Positions 9,745 to 18,798 of a DNA stretch of 64,000 nt are shown here, in pieces. The position numbers and the translations under genes were made by a program. Under the pieces are notes generated by a model that ran no database searches, had not been told where the DNA came from, and saw only the letters and a program-made list of their open reading frames with translations. Within the stretch, counting starts at the first letter, position 1. Each line of letters begins with the position of its first letter. Source of the stretch: CAWBLP01 sp963721065 (GTDB lineage Bacteria > Pseudomonadota > Alphaproteobacteria > Acetobacterales > Acetobacteraceae); assembly GCA_963721065.1 (NCBI GenBank), contig CAVRHO010000004.1:186001-250000 (forward strand), read 5' to 3'.

Positions 9745-11412
9745 CCCGGCGCACCATCGGCGAGATCGAGCTGCAGATCATGTGGAACCGACTGCTGTCG
9801 GTGGTGGAGGAGCAGGGCCAGACCCTGGTGCGCACCGCCTTCAGCACCTCGGCGCGCGAGGCCGGCGACATCTCCGCCGGCGTGTTCGACCTGCAGGGCC
9901 GCATGCTGGCCCAGGCCGTCACCGGCACGCCCGGCCACATCAACACCATGGCCCGCTCGGTCGGCCACTTCCTGGAGGCGTTCCCGGTGGCGCAGATGCA
10001 GCCGGGCGATGTTTACGTCACCAACGATCCCTGGAAGGGCACCGGCCACCTGTACGACCTGGTCGTGGTCTCCCCCACCTTCATCGACGACACCATCGTC
10101 GCGCTGTTCGCCTGCACCACGCACCTGGTCGATATGGGCGGCGTCGGCCAGACACCGGAAGGCCGGCAGATCTACCACGAGGGCCTGTTCATACCGCTGA
10201 TGCGCCTGGCCCGCGCCGGCGAGATGAACGAGGACCTGCTGGCGATGATCCGCGCCAATGTACGCGAGCCGGTGCAGGTGGTCGGCGACGTCTATGCGCT
10301 GATCGCCTGCAACGAGATCGGCAGCCGCCGCCTGGTGGCGATGATGCAGGAATTCGGCCTGGCAGGACCTGGACCAGCTTGGCGAGGAGATCATCACCCG
10401 CTCCCGCCGCGGCATGGCGGAGGCGATCGGCAGGCTGCCGCAGGGCTCCTGGACCGCCGCCATGCGCATCGACGGCTACGAGGCGCCGATCGACCTGATC
10501 GCGCGCCTGACCATCGGCCGCGACCGCATCGACGTGGACTTCACCGGCAGTTCCGGCATGTCCGGCTACGCCATCAACTGCCCGCTCTGCTACACCGAGG
10601 CCTACACCACCTTCGGCGTGAACTGCGTCGTCGCGCCGCACATCCCCAACAATGCCGGCACGCTGGACGCGGTGCGCGTCACCGCGCCGCCCGCCACCAT
10701 CGTCAGCGCGGAATACCCGGCGGCGGTGTACGCCCGGTCCGTGATCGGCCACATGCTGCCCGACGTGGTGTACGGCTGCCTGGACCAGGCGCTGCCGGAC
10801 CGGGTGCCGGCCGAGGGCACGTCCAACCTGTGGACGCTGAACCTGATCGCCGGCCATGGCCTGACCGGCATCGGCGCGAAGGCCGGCACGCCGTTCATGG
10901 TCAACAGCTTCCACTCCGGCGGCGCCGGCGCCCGCCCGGCGCAGGACGGGCTGAGCGCCACCCCCTTCCCCTCCGGCGTGCGCAACGTGCCGGTGGAGGC
11001 GACCGAGGCGATCACCCCGCTGGTGATCTGGCGCAAGGAACTGCGCCAGGACAGCGGCGGTCCGGGACAGCGGCGCGGCGGCCTGGGCCAGGTGATGGAA
11101 CTCGGCTCCCGCGAGGATGCCGCCTTCGGCATCTTCGCCCGCTTCGAGCGCGTCCACCATCCGGCGCGCGGCCGGCACGGCGGCGGGCCGGGCGGGGCTG
11201 GGCGACTGTCGCTGGCCTCGGGGACGGAACTGCGGCCGAAGGGGCTGGGCGTGGTGCCGCCCGGCGACCGGCTGGTGGTGGAAATGCCCGGCGGCGGCGG
11301 CATGGGTCCGGCGCGGGAGCGCGACCCCGACGCGGTCCGCCGCGACGTGCGGCTGGGCTACGTGTCGCGGGAGGCCGCGTGGCGCGACTACGGCGTGCCG
11401 GTCGAGGACTGA
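9741..11412 (+). CDS. hyuB: Hydantoinase/oxoprolinase B-type subunit (one single-base insertion)
   Basis: Partner subunit of HyuA. Family features are the N-terminal IELQIMWNRLLSVVEEQG, the NDPWKGTGH metal-site region and the Gly-rich C-terminal segment PGGGGMGP. An extra A near 10363 (CTGGCAGGAC, where CTGGCGGAC restores EFGLADLDQLGEEI) shifts the frame. Without it the product is 556 residues, normal for HyuB. The two subunits together form the ATP-dependent N-methylhydantoinase/oxoprolinase/acetone-carboxylase-like group. There is no adjacent transporter or regulator that would reveal the substrate. Confidence 0.88.
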
Positions 11413-11521
11413 CCAGCCGCTGCCGGCACCGGCGCCCGCCTGCCCCACGAAACCTTGTTGCCGGCCCGTGCGCGTGCCATCTCACCAGGGACAGCGGAGC
11501 CGCGGGGAGAGCCGACCCACT

Positions 11522-12620
11522 ATGCCGAGCATGATCGCCTCGCGCCGACGGGGCCCCACCGGGCTCCCGTTGCACGGCCTGACACTTGCTCTGACGCTGC
11601 TGCTCGCCGCCTGTACTCCCGGGGCGCCGATCGGCGCCCAGGCCCGCAGCGCTCCGGCAAGCTTCGCCCCGCTGGTCAAGCGTGTGCTGCCGTCAGTGGT
11701 GAACATCGCCGTCACCGAGTTGGTGTCCGAGAAGGACATCGCGGCGCAGCTTCCCCCCGAACTGCGTGACACGCCGCTGGGCCGGGAATTCCGTCGCCGG
11801 TTCGGCGATCGCCGGCATCAGATGCAGGGCGCCGGCTCCGGCTTCATCATCGACCCGTCCGGCATCATCGTTACCAACAACCACGTCGTCGGCCACGCGG
11901 AGAAGATCGTCGTGTCGCTGGCGAACGGCCGCCAGATGCCGGCCCGGGTGATCGGCCATGACACGCTGACCGATATCGCGGTGATCAAGGTGGAGGCCAA
12001 GGACCTGCCGCACGTCACCTGGGGCGAACTCGGACAAGGTGCAGGTGGGCGACTGGATCCTGGCCGCCGGCAACCCGTTCGGCCTGGGCGGCTCCGTCAC
12101 CGCCGGCATCGTCTCGGCCGAGGGACGCGACCTGGGGTCCAGTCCGTTCGACAACTTCCTGCAGCTCGACGCCCCGATCAATCCGGGCAACTCCGGCGGA
12201 CCGATCTTCGACATGGACGGCGACGTGATCGCCGTGTCCACCGCCATCGTTTCCCCCTCCGGCGGCTCGGTCGGCATCGGCTTCGCCATCCCGTCCGACG
12301 CGGTGCGTCAGATCGTGGCGCAGCTTCTGGCACACGGCACCATCGCCCGCGGCTGGCTCGGCGTCTCCATCAAGGACGCGGGCCGCGGCGTGACCATCGC
12401 CGGGGTCGAGAATGGCGGCCCGGCCATGCGCGCCGGACTGCGGCCGGGCGACACGGTGGTTGCATTGAACGGCGAGCGGATCGATAGCACGCGCGCGTTG
12501 ATCCGTTCCGTGGCCGTGGTGCCGCCGGGGAACACCGTTCACCTGACGGTGCGGCGAAGCGGACGGGAACTCGATGTGCCGGTGACCGTCGGCCGCCGGC
12601 CACCCGACTTGTCCGGCTGA
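11522..12620 (+). CDS. DegP/HtrA-type serine protease with lipoprotein-like N-terminus (one single-base insertion)
   Basis: Periplasmic trypsin-like protease with a C-terminal PDZ domain. The N-terminus has a hydrophobic segment ending in LLLAAC, a lipobox-like site. The catalytic triad is visible: His in NNHVVGH, Asp in TLTDIAVIK and Ser in PGNSGGP. The PDZ domain follows (LGVSIKDAGRGV, then GLRPGDTVVALNG). An extra A near 12030 (GGCGAACTCG for GGCGACTCG) breaks the frame; corrected length is 365 residues. It is followed after 23 bases by a response regulator and then a sensor kinase, suggesting an envelope-stress operon in which protease and two-component system are co-expressed. Confidence 0.87.
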
Positions 12621-12643
12621 GCCGGACCCAACGGAGGAGAAGC

Positions 12644-13327
12644 ATGCGTATCCTGGTGGTCGAAGACGACAAGGATGTTGCCGGTTTCGTCGTACGCGGC
12701 CTGCGCGAAGCCGGTCATGTCGTCGAGCACGCCGACAACGGCCGCGATGGGTTGTTCATGGCCGCGAGCGAGAGTTTCGACGCGGTGATCCTGGACCGTA
12801 TGCTGCCCGGCGGCATCGACGGTTTGAAGATCCTGGAAACCCTGCGCGGGCAGAAGAACAGCGTGCCGGTGCTGATCCTCTCGGCGCTGGCCGAGGTGGA
12901 TGAGCGGGTCAAGGGCCTGAAGGCCGGCGGCGACGACTACCTGACCAAGCCGTTCGCCTTTGCCGAACTGCTCGCCCGGGTCGAGGCGCTGGCCCGCCGC
13001 GGCAAGACCGAGGGCCCGGTGACGAAGCTGGTGGTGGAGGACCTGGAGCTTGACCTGCTGTCCCGCCAGGTGAAGCGCGCCGGCCAGAAGATCGACCTGC
13101 AGCCGCGCGAATTCCGCCTGCTGGAATACCTGATGCGGCACGCCGGCCAGGTGGTGACCCGCACCATGCTGCTCGAGGGCGTGTGGGACTATCACTTCGA
13201 TCCGCAGACCAACGTGATCGACGTGCATGTCTCCCGGCTGCGGCAGAAGGTGGACAAGCCCTTTCCGGTGCCGCTGATCCAGACGGTCCGCAACGCCGGG
13301 TATATGCTGCGCGCCGAGCGGGCGTAA
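12644..13327 (+). CDS. OmpR/PhoB-family response regulator
   Basis: A 227-residue regulator: an N-terminal receiver domain (acidic pocket VVEDD, phospho-acceptor Asp in VILDRMLPG at about residue 51, Lys in LTKPF) and a C-terminal winged-helix DNA-binding domain (NVIDVHVSRLRQKV). It has a strong GGAGGAGA ribosome site and lies 23 bases after the protease gene. The cognate kinase starts 76 bases downstream. It probably regulates its own operon in response to an envelope signal; targets cannot be predicted from the sequence. Confidence 0.95.
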   Translation: MRILVVEDDKDVAGFVVRGLREAGHVVEHADNGRDGLFMAASESFDAVILDRMLPGGIDGLKILETLRGQKNSVPVLILSALAEVDERVKGLKAGGDDYLTKPFAFAELLARVEALARRGKTEGPVTKLVVEDLELDLLSRQVKRAGQKIDLQPREFRLLEYLMRHAGQVVTRTMLLEGVWDYHFDPQTNVIDVHVSRLRQKVDKPFPVPLIQTVRNAGYMLRAERA

Positions 13328-13402
13328 CGGCCGGATCGGCGACGCTTCACCGGCAAGGTTGTCAATTTGCCGCCACAAGGTGCACCTCGCCGCCGGTTCA
13401 CG

Positions 13403-14767
13403 ATGTTTCGTTCCGCCGGTGTCCGCTTTGCCGTCGTCTATGCGCTGTTGCTGGCCGCCAGCGCCGCCGCCCTGGCGATGTTCCTGTGGTGGTCCACCGC
13501 CGGCCTGCTGGACCGCCAGACCGAGGCGGCGATCCGCGCCGACGCCCAGGGCCTGGCCGAACGCTGGGAGGAAGGCGGGCTGCCCGCCCTGGTGCTGACC
13601 ATCGACGAACGGCTGAGCGGCAATGTCGATGACGACGCCATCTACCTGCTGGCCGATGCGCGCCTGCGGCGGATTGCGGGCAACCTGGCGCGCTGGCCGT
13701 CGATGGTTCGGCAGAGCGGCGCCTGGTACGAACTGCCGGTGCTGCGCGCCGGCACCGTGTCCCTGGCCCTGGTCTGGCGCTACGACCTGCCCGGCGGCTA
13801 TCACCTGCTGATCGGCCGCGACGTGCAGGTGCGCGCGCAGCTCCGGCGGCTGCTGACAGATGCGCTGCTGTGGGCGCTGGTGATCGTCGCTGCCATGGCC
13901 ACCGCCGGCGCCCTGCTGGTGCGCAGCCTGCTGCGGCGCACGCTGGCCAATGTCTCCACCACCGCCACCGCGATCGCCGCGGGTGACTTCGCCCAGCGGG
14001 TGAAGCTGTCGGGCCGCGGCGACGAGTTCGACCAGCTCGCCGAAGTGATCAACGACATGCTGGACCGCATCGGCCGGCTGATGGACGGCGTGCGCCAGGT
14101 GTCCAACGCGATCGCGCACGACCTGCGCACGCCCATCACCCGCGCCCGGGCCCGGCTGGAGGAAGCGGCGTTGCGGGCGGAGTTGCCCGACGAACTGCGG
14201 GCCGCGATCGAGCGCGCGACGGCGGACCTGGACGGAATCGTCGCCGTGTTCCAGGCGCTGATGCGGATTTCCGAGATCGAGGCGGGCTCCCGCCGGTCGG
14301 CCTTCGCCGCGGTGGACCTGGCCCCGCTGCTGACCGACCTGGCCGAGTTGTATGAAGCCGTGGCCGAGGAAAAGGAGGTCACGCTGGCCGCCGAGATCCC
14401 GCCGCGGCTGCCGGCCTATGGCGACCGTGACCTGATCCAGCAGGCGGTGGCCAATCTGCTGGACAACGCAGTCAAGTTCTCGCCAGCAGGCGCGACGGTG
14501 CGCCTGCGCGCCGTGGCGACGCCGACCGGGGCCGAGGTTTCGGTGCTGGACCAGGGTCCCGGCATTCCGGTCCCGGACCGCAAGCGCGCGACCGAGCGGT
14601 TCTTTCGCGGCGAGTTGGCGCGCAGCACGCCGGGCGCCGGACTGGGCCTGGCGCTGGTGCAGGCGGTGGCGCACCTGCACGGCGGTACGTTGCGGCTGGA
14701 AGACGCCTCACCCGGCCTGGCCGCCACCCTGACTTTCCCGGAGGCCGAAGAGCCGGCGCGTGGCTAA
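13403..14767 (+). CDS. Sensor histidine kinase
   Basis: A 454-residue membrane kinase. The first helix (residues 9-30) and the second (about 157-178) flank a periplasmic sensor region of about 125 residues without a recognised domain. A HAMP linker follows, then the H-box NAIAHDLRTPI, the N-box LLDNAVKFS and the glycine-rich boxes VLDQGPGIP and GAGLGLALVQ. All catalytic motifs look intact. It is the likely partner of the OmpR-type regulator upstream. The start at 13403 places the first helix close to the N-terminus; an ATG 36 bases upstream adds a charged stretch. Confidence 0.93.
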   Translation: MFRSAGVRFAVVYALLLAASAAALAMFLWWSTAGLLDRQTEAAIRADAQGLAERWEEGGLPALVLTIDERLSGNVDDDAIYLLADARLRRIAGNLARWPSMVRQSGAWYELPVLRAGTVSLALVWRYDLPGGYHLLIGRDVQVRAQLRRLLTDALLWALVIVAAMATAGALLVRSLLRRTLANVSTTATAIAAGDFAQRVKLSGRGDEFDQLAEVINDMLDRIGRLMDGVRQVSNAIAHDLRTPITRARARLEEAALRAELPDELRAAIERATADLDGIVAVFQALMRISEIEAGSRRSAFAAVDLAPLLTDLAELYEAVAEEKEVTLAAEIPPRLPAYGDRDLIQQAVANLLDNAVKFSPAGATVRLRAVATPTGAEVSVLDQGPGIPVPDRKRATERFFRGELARSTPGAGLGLALVQAVAHLHGGTLRLEDASPGLAATLTFPEAEEPARG

Positions 14768-14824
14768 CATTCTTGTCACCCCGGCAACACCGGGGCGAGA
14801 GCCGGGCTGTGCGAGAAGCCTGCG

Positions 14825-15138
14825 ATGATGACTGCGCCGCGTTCCTTTGGCCTCGCAGCCCCGATGCTGTCCCTGCTGACGGCCATTGCCCTGATGCCGG
14901 CCTCCCGGGCCGCGCAGCCGGCCCCGGTGGTGGTGACCACCGACACGCCGCAGGTACCTGCCTGCACCTGCTGGACAAGGTGAGTGAGCTGATGCGCCTG
15001 GCGCCCGCGGCGCCGCCGGAGGTCACCAGCCTGTCCACCGAGGGCCAGCGCATGTGCGGCCAGGGCCAGACCCGCAGCGGAATCATGCGCCTGCGCCGCG
15101 CCCTGGTCCTGCTGAAGGAACACAGCCTGCCGCCGTAG
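14825..15138 (+). CDS. Small secreted protein of unknown function (two single-base insertions)
   Basis: The N-terminus reads as a signal peptide (MMTAPRSFGLAAPMLS onward, hydrophobic to PASRAAQ). It continues into a mature part with two cysteines (CLHLL and QRMCGQGQTR) and a basic C-terminus (RLRRALVLLKE). The halves are in different frames. Two extra bases close together (G near 14954 and C near 14958, around TACCTGCCTG) restore TPQYCLHLLDKVSELMRL and a 103-residue product. I do not know the function. The two cysteines may form a disulfide in the periplasm. It lies 57 bases after the kinase gene and could be an operon member or sensed partner. Confidence 0.65.
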
Positions 15139-15257
15139 GCGGTTGCCCCGGCGGCAGGCCTGCATCCGCCGGGACGGGTGGGAGAGCAGATCCAGGTCCG
15201 CGACTCGCTTGCATTCCCGCGCCCCCGGGTCCACATTCCCGACCCAGTGGCAACAAC

Positions 15258-15341
15258 ATGAAAGGAGGTGATCCAGTGTCTCATTGTTCGGTGGCGTCCC
15301 TTGCCGTGACCTGGATCGCTGGCGCGAGCGCGACGGCGTAA
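15258..15341 (+). CDS. Tiny ORF (21 or 27 residues) with an exceptionally long Shine-Dalgarno match
   Basis: A hydrophobic micro-peptide can start at GTG 15276 (21 residues) or at ATG 15258 (27 residues). The 17 bases 15260-15276 exactly complement the alphaproteobacterial 16S rRNA 3' end (anti-SD and its 5' flank), far beyond a normal 6-9 base match. AGGAGG sits 7 bases before the GTG. The peptide (SLAVTWIAGASATA at its end) is hydrophobic with no charge in the C-terminal half. A strong intrinsic terminator follows 36 bases after the stop, so the unit looks like a complete tiny gene or a translated leader. Function unknown. Confidence 0.55.
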   Translation: MKGGDPVSHCSVASLAVTWIAGASATA

Positions 15342-15377
15342 CACTCCGGTCCGGCAACGGACAGTCACAGACAATGC

Positions 15378-15415
15378 GAAGGCCCCGGAGGCAACTCCGG
15401 GGCCTTCGGTTTTTT
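15378..15415 (+). terminator. Strong rho-independent terminator
   Basis: A perfect 12-bp stem (GAAGGCCCCGGA and its complement) with a 6-base loop, followed after two bases by six T. It is oriented to end transcription from the tiny ORF on the plus strand, just before the convergent DapA-family gene. On the other strand no T-run follows, so it is unidirectional. Confidence 0.93.
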
Positions 15416-15431
15416 CCGGCTGGCAGTCTTT

Positions 15432-16328
15432 TCAGGCTGCCAGTTTCTCCGACCCGACCACGCCCTGCAGCGCCGCGCGGATCGCCGCCTTCTGGGCCTC
15501 GTCGGCCGGCGGCATCGGGGCGCGCGGCAGGCCGCCCGGGCAGCCCTGCAGCGTCTGGGCGTATTTGGTGCAGGCCGGCAGGTTGTCGCCCACCATTGCG
15601 TTCCACAGCGCCAGCAGCCGCGTGTGCAGGTCCAGCGCCCGCGCGTGGTCGCCCGCTTTCACCGCATCCCACAGATCGACGCAGGCCCGCGGCGCGGCGG
15701 TGAGGATCGCCGCGATCGACCCGTGCGCGCCCAGCGCGAAGGACGGGTAGAGCAGCGCGTCAACCGCGGAGAAGATCAGGTTGCCGGGCTGCGCCATGGT
15801 CATCAGGTCGGCCACCAGCTTCAGGTCGCCGGCGCTCTGCTTCACGCCGATCACGCCCGGCACCTCCCGCATGATGCGGATCAGCAGGGACGGCGACAGG
15901 TAGGACCACGGCACGACGTTGTAGATGATCACCGGCAGGCCGGTGGCCTCGGTCAGGGCGCGGAAGTGCTGCAGCATCGCCTCGTCGGAGGGGCGGAACA
16001 GGTAGTGCACCGGGGTGACCTGCAACGCGGCCACGCCCAGGTCGGCCACCGCCTTGCCGCGGCGGATCGCGTCGCGGGTGGAATCGACGATGATGCCGGC
16101 CACCACGGGCACGCGGCCGGCGGTTTCCTCCACCGTGTCGGCGATCAGGCGGCGGAATTCGTCCACGTCCAGCGTGTGGCCCTCGCCGGTGGAGCCGCCG
16201 GTCGCCAGGCCATGCACGCCCTGGCCGATCAGCCAGCGCGCCTGGGCGCGGGCGGCGGTGAAGTCGATTTCGCCGTCGGCGGTGAAGGGGGTGGCGGTCG
16301 GCGGGATGATGCCGTGGAGCTGGGTCAT
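15432..16328 (-). CDS. DapA-family aldolase/lyase (dihydrodipicolinate synthase-like)
   Basis: A 298-residue class I aldolase of the DapA/NanA superfamily. The Schiff-base lysine is K163 in VIGVKQSAGD and the catalytic Tyr is Y136 in VIIYNVVP; the pyruvate-binding loop GGSTGEGHTL is present. These enzymes condense or cleave pyruvate with an aldehyde. Lacking the dapA context and facing an IclR regulator, it is more likely catabolic (keto-sugar-acid or hydroxy-keto-acid lyase) than lysine biosynthetic. The start at 16328 has an AGGAG site; the longer open frame upstream is tandem repeat and was discarded. Confidence 0.88.
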   Translation of the reverse strand: MTQLHGIIPPTATPFTADGEIDFTAARAQARWLIGQGVHGLATGGSTGEGHTLDVDEFRRLIADTVEETAGRVPVVAGIIVDSTRDAIRRGKAVADLGVAALQVTPVHYLFRPSDEAMLQHFRALTEATGLPVIIYNVVPWSYLSPSLLIRIMREVPGVIGVKQSAGDLKLVADLMTMAQPGNLIFSAVDALLYPSFALGAHGSIAAILTAAPRACVDLWDAVKAGDHARALDLHTRLLALWNAMVGDNLPACTKYAQTLQGCPGGLPRAPMPPADEAQKAAIRAALQGVVGSEKLAA

Positions 16329-16422
16329 GTCCGGTGTCTCCTGTTCCGTATTCCGGGACGTTGTTTCGTGTTGGTGCGGGTGCGGGTGATCGCACGCGGG
16401 GTGTCCGAGCGTCAACCGGGGG

Positions 16423-16516
16423 CTGGGAGCCGCGGCGGGGGATGGGAGCCGCGCGGAGGGCTGGGAGCCGCGCGGGGAGCTGGGAGCCGCGCGGGGAGCT
16501 GGGAGCCGCGGCGGGA
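16423..16516. repeat. About 19-bp tandem array, 5 imperfect copies
   Basis: Copies of CTGGGAGCCGCGCGGGGAG-like units. It is the first of four unrelated tandem arrays packed into the spacer between the DapA-like gene and the IclR gene. Confidence 0.85.
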
Positions 16517-16539
16517 ACGGCTGTGTGCATGGCGGCGGT

Positions 16540-16647
16540 GACATGGCCGGTGGCATGGTGGGCGCAGACGTCGCCGGTGGCATGACGGGCGCAGACGTCG
16601 CCGGCGACATGGTGGGCGCAGACGTCGCCGGGGGCATGACGGGCGCA
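16540..16647. repeat. 27-bp tandem array, 4 copies
   Basis: Four units of the form GACGTCGCCGG(T/C/G)G(G/A)CATG(A/G)(C/T)GGGCGCA. The period is a multiple of three, so all frames remain open and encode nine-residue repeats. Alternate copies match best (CATGGTG and CATGACG alternate), suggesting an ancestral 54-bp doublet. Confidence 0.9.
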
Positions 16648-16691
16648 GGTTCGCATGCGCGACACTTGGGGTGCGAGTTCCGTACAATCGC

Positions 16692-16803
16692 GTCATGGCC
16701 GGCCCCCGAGCCGGCCATCTGCCCCCGTCAGACCGTGCAGGCACGTCGGGGACGCGACCCGATCGTCGCCGGGTAGATGGCCGGCTCGGAGGCCGGCCAT
16801 GAC
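16692..16803. repeat. Dispersed inverted-repeat element, family A copy 2
   Basis: 27-bp terminal inverted repeats (GTCATGGCCGGC...) with a single mismatch around a core that contains GCGACCCGATCGT, related to the core of copies 1 and 4 in inverse orientation. Unlike most other copies it lies between divergent genes. Confidence 0.85.
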
Positions 16804-16806
16804 GCG

Positions 16807-16850
16807 AAGGTACGGCGTCGGTTTCTGAAAGGTACGGCGTCGGTTTCTGA
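16807..16850. repeat. 22-bp direct repeat, 2 exact copies
   Basis: Two adjacent exact copies of a 22-bp unit beginning AAGGTACGGCGTCGG and ending TTTCTGA. Confidence 0.95.
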
Positions 16851-16864
16851 AAGGGGATAATGCT

Positions 16865-16954
16865 CTGCATCGACTCGATGATCCGCATCGACTCGATGAT
16901 CCGCGTCGGCTCGATGATCTGCGTCGCCTCGATGCGCTGAACGGAGTCGATGAT
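16865..16954. repeat. 18-bp tandem array, 5 copies
   Basis: Five units of the form CNGC(A/G)TCG(A/G/C)CTCGATGAT with drift increasing toward the IclR gene. It lies 185-275 bases before the IclR start and could act as an array of binding sites, but no evidence beyond the repetition is available. Confidence 0.88.
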
Positions 16955-17139
16955 CTGCAGGAACCGGTTCCGGCTTATCTCCACGCCCATGGGCCCGCGC
17001 CCGCCACGACCCTGTGTGCGACGGCGGTGCCGACACACCGGTACCGGTTGCTCCGGGCCGAGCGCGGGGGGCAACACCCTTGTCCGGACACTGTGCAGCC
17101 CCCTTGCGCCGTTCCGCATCCCGGGACACCATCCAGCGC

Positions 17140-17919
17140 ATGGACCAGCCCGCCCCGCCCCCCGACTCGCAACTGAAATCGCTGACCAAGGTCGTCCGCA
17201 TCCTGGATTGCTTCTCCACCACGGACCGGACGCAGTCGGTGAACGACATCGCCCGCCGCACGCGGCTGCCCAAGAGCACCGCACACCGGCTGCTCGCCTC
17301 CATGCGCGCGGTCGGGCTGCTGGAACAGACCGGGGAGCGCGACCACTACCGGCTGGGCCTGAAGCTGTTCGAGCTCGGCAACACCGTGCTGGCCAACATG
17401 GACCTGCACCGGGAGGCGCGGCCGTTCGTGGACACCCTGACCCGGCTCAGCGGCCAGTCGGTGCACCTGGCGGTGTTCGACGGCCGCCACGCCGTGGTGG
17501 TGCAGCGCGCCGATCCCGCGCCGGAGAAGGCCGCGCCCCCCGGCTTCATCGAGACCGCCCCGGCCCACTGCACCAGCGTGGGCAAGGCGATCCTCGCCTG
17601 GCAGGACGCCGAAACCATTGCCCGGCTGACCGCCGGCGGGCTGCCGCGCTTCACCGACGCCACCATCACCGACCCCGCCGCCCTGCAGCGTGAGCTGGAG
17701 ACGATCCGCGCCCGCGGCTACGCGATCGACGAGGGCGAGCACCAGCCCGGCCTGCGCTGCGTCGGCGCGCCGGTGCGGGACCGGTCCGGCCGGGTGTTCG
17801 CCGCGATCAGCGCCAGCGGCCCGGCCTGGCGACTGGCGGCGGCGGAAATCCCGGACCTGGCCAAGATCGTGCGGCACAATGCCGAGGCGATCTCGCTGTG
17901 CCTGGGCTACCGCGGCTGA
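17140..17919 (+). CDS. IclR-family transcriptional regulator
   Basis: A 259-residue regulator: an N-terminal winged helix-turn-helix (SVNDIARRTRLPKSTAHRLL at about residues 28-47) and a C-terminal IclR effector domain (about 80-250, with HCTSVGKAILAW typical of the ligand pocket). IclR proteins usually control nearby catabolic genes in response to a small carboxylic acid. The divergent DapA-like gene 811 bases away is the best candidate target. The start at 17140 begins just ahead of the DNA-binding domain; the frame is open upstream without a convincing ribosome site. Confidence 0.92.
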   Translation: MDQPAPPPDSQLKSLTKVVRILDCFSTTDRTQSVNDIARRTRLPKSTAHRLLASMRAVGLLEQTGERDHYRLGLKLFELGNTVLANMDLHREARPFVDTLTRLSGQSVHLAVFDGRHAVVVQRADPAPEKAAPPGFIETAPAHCTSVGKAILAWQDAETIARLTAGGLPRFTDATITDPAALQRELETIRARGYAIDEGEHQPGLRCVGAPVRDRSGRVFAAISASGPAWRLAAAEIPDLAKIVRHNAEAISLCLGYRG

Positions 17920-18221
17920 GCGCGGACGCCGTGGGTGGCCCATCGGCTGGACATGCGAGGCGATCAGGCGATAGCGGACGCGAATGATCCGAGGAGAGGC
18001 ACGATGCCGCAGGAGGTCGCAATGACGCCAAGGCAGGACGTGGCGCTGGGTCTGCCGCGCGGCCCAGGCGCCGAAGCACAGCCAGGGCACCACGCCCCGC
18101 AGGACGAGGCGCTGGATCCGCCGCACACCGCAAGGCGCGACCGGACCACGCGCGCCAGGCGCGGCGTTGGGCCGAGCGTGGCGGAATGGCGGGGCGACGT
18201 TGGCGGTTCTGCCGCCCGATG

Positions 18222-18779
18222 ATGACCCGCTGTGCCTGGGCCGCGAACGGCGACGCCGCCATGCAGGCCTATCACGACTCCGAATGGGGCGTGCCGCAGC
18301 ACGACGACCGCGCGCTGTTCGAGCTGCTGATCCTGGAGGGCGCGCAGGCCGGGCTGTCCTGGCGCACCATCCTGTCCCGGCGCCAGGCCTATCGCGACGC
18401 GTTCCACGGCTTCGACATCGCCCGGGTCGCCGGCATGCGCGATGCGGAGCTGGAGCAGTTGCTGGTTTCGTCCGGGATCATCCGCAACCGGCAGAAGGTG
18501 TTCTCCGCCCGCGCCAACGCCCGGGCGGCGCTGGTTGCGTGCGAGACTCACGGCTCGCTGGATGCCTTCCTGTGGCGCTTCGTCGATGGCACGCCGGTGG
18601 TGAACCGCTGGACCGACAGCAGCCAGGTGCCCGCCACCACGCCCCTGTCCGACCGCATGAGCAAGGACCTGCGCAAGGCCGGGTTCAGCTTCGTCGGCTC
18701 CACGATCTGCTATTCCTTCATGCAGGCCACGGGTATGGTGAACGACCACCTGACCGGCTGCTTCCGTCACGCGCCCTAG
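18222..18779 (+). CDS. tag: DNA-3-methyladenine glycosylase I
   Basis: Excises 3-methyladenine from alkylated DNA (base excision repair). The start at 18222 places Cys4 in MTRCAWA, equivalent to the zinc ligand Cys4 of E. coli Tag. The other zinc ligands are visible in AYHDSEWG and the C-terminal NDHLTGCFRH (His-x3-Cys). The catalytic-site segment LLILEGAQAGLSW is present. At 185 residues it matches the family (about 187). An adjacent ATG at 18219 is equally possible. The M20 amidohydrolase begins 19 bases after the stop, so the two may be co-transcribed. Confidence 0.95.
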   Translation: MTRCAWAANGDAAMQAYHDSEWGVPQHDDRALFELLILEGAQAGLSWRTILSRRQAYRDAFHGFDIARVAGMRDAELEQLLVSSGIIRNRQKVFSARANARAALVACETHGSLDAFLWRFVDGTPVVNRWTDSSQVPATTPLSDRMSKDLRKAGFSFVGSTICYSFMQATGMVNDHLTGCFRHAP

Positions 18780-18798
18780 CCCCAAGGACCCTCGCCCC

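Noticed and set aside
7512..11534. A 1340-codon open frame that appears to fuse HyuA and HyuB
   Set aside because: Each subunit carries one inserted base; the long frame passes through shifted, Arg/Pro-rich nonsense between them. Two separate genes with an ATGA overlap explain the data.
9340..12035. Programmed frameshifting in hyuA, hyuB and the protease gene
   Set aside because: No conserved slippery motif or downstream structure is shared, and every break in the window is an inserted base, including in essential ileS.
15260..15276. Possible 3' end of a 16S rRNA gene on the minus strand
   Set aside because: Only 17 bases match and no rRNA sequence continues on either side.
16525..16776. 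Small protein made of nine-residue repeats
   Set aside because: Its sequence is a by-product of the 27-bp tandem array and a family A element; no ribosome site and equal openness of other frames.
17935..18222. A 95-codon ORF between IclR and tag with a reasonable GAGGAGAG site before an internal ATG (18003)
   Set aside because: Product is Arg/Pro/Gly-rich without any recognisable fold and overlaps the tag start; kept out for lack of support.
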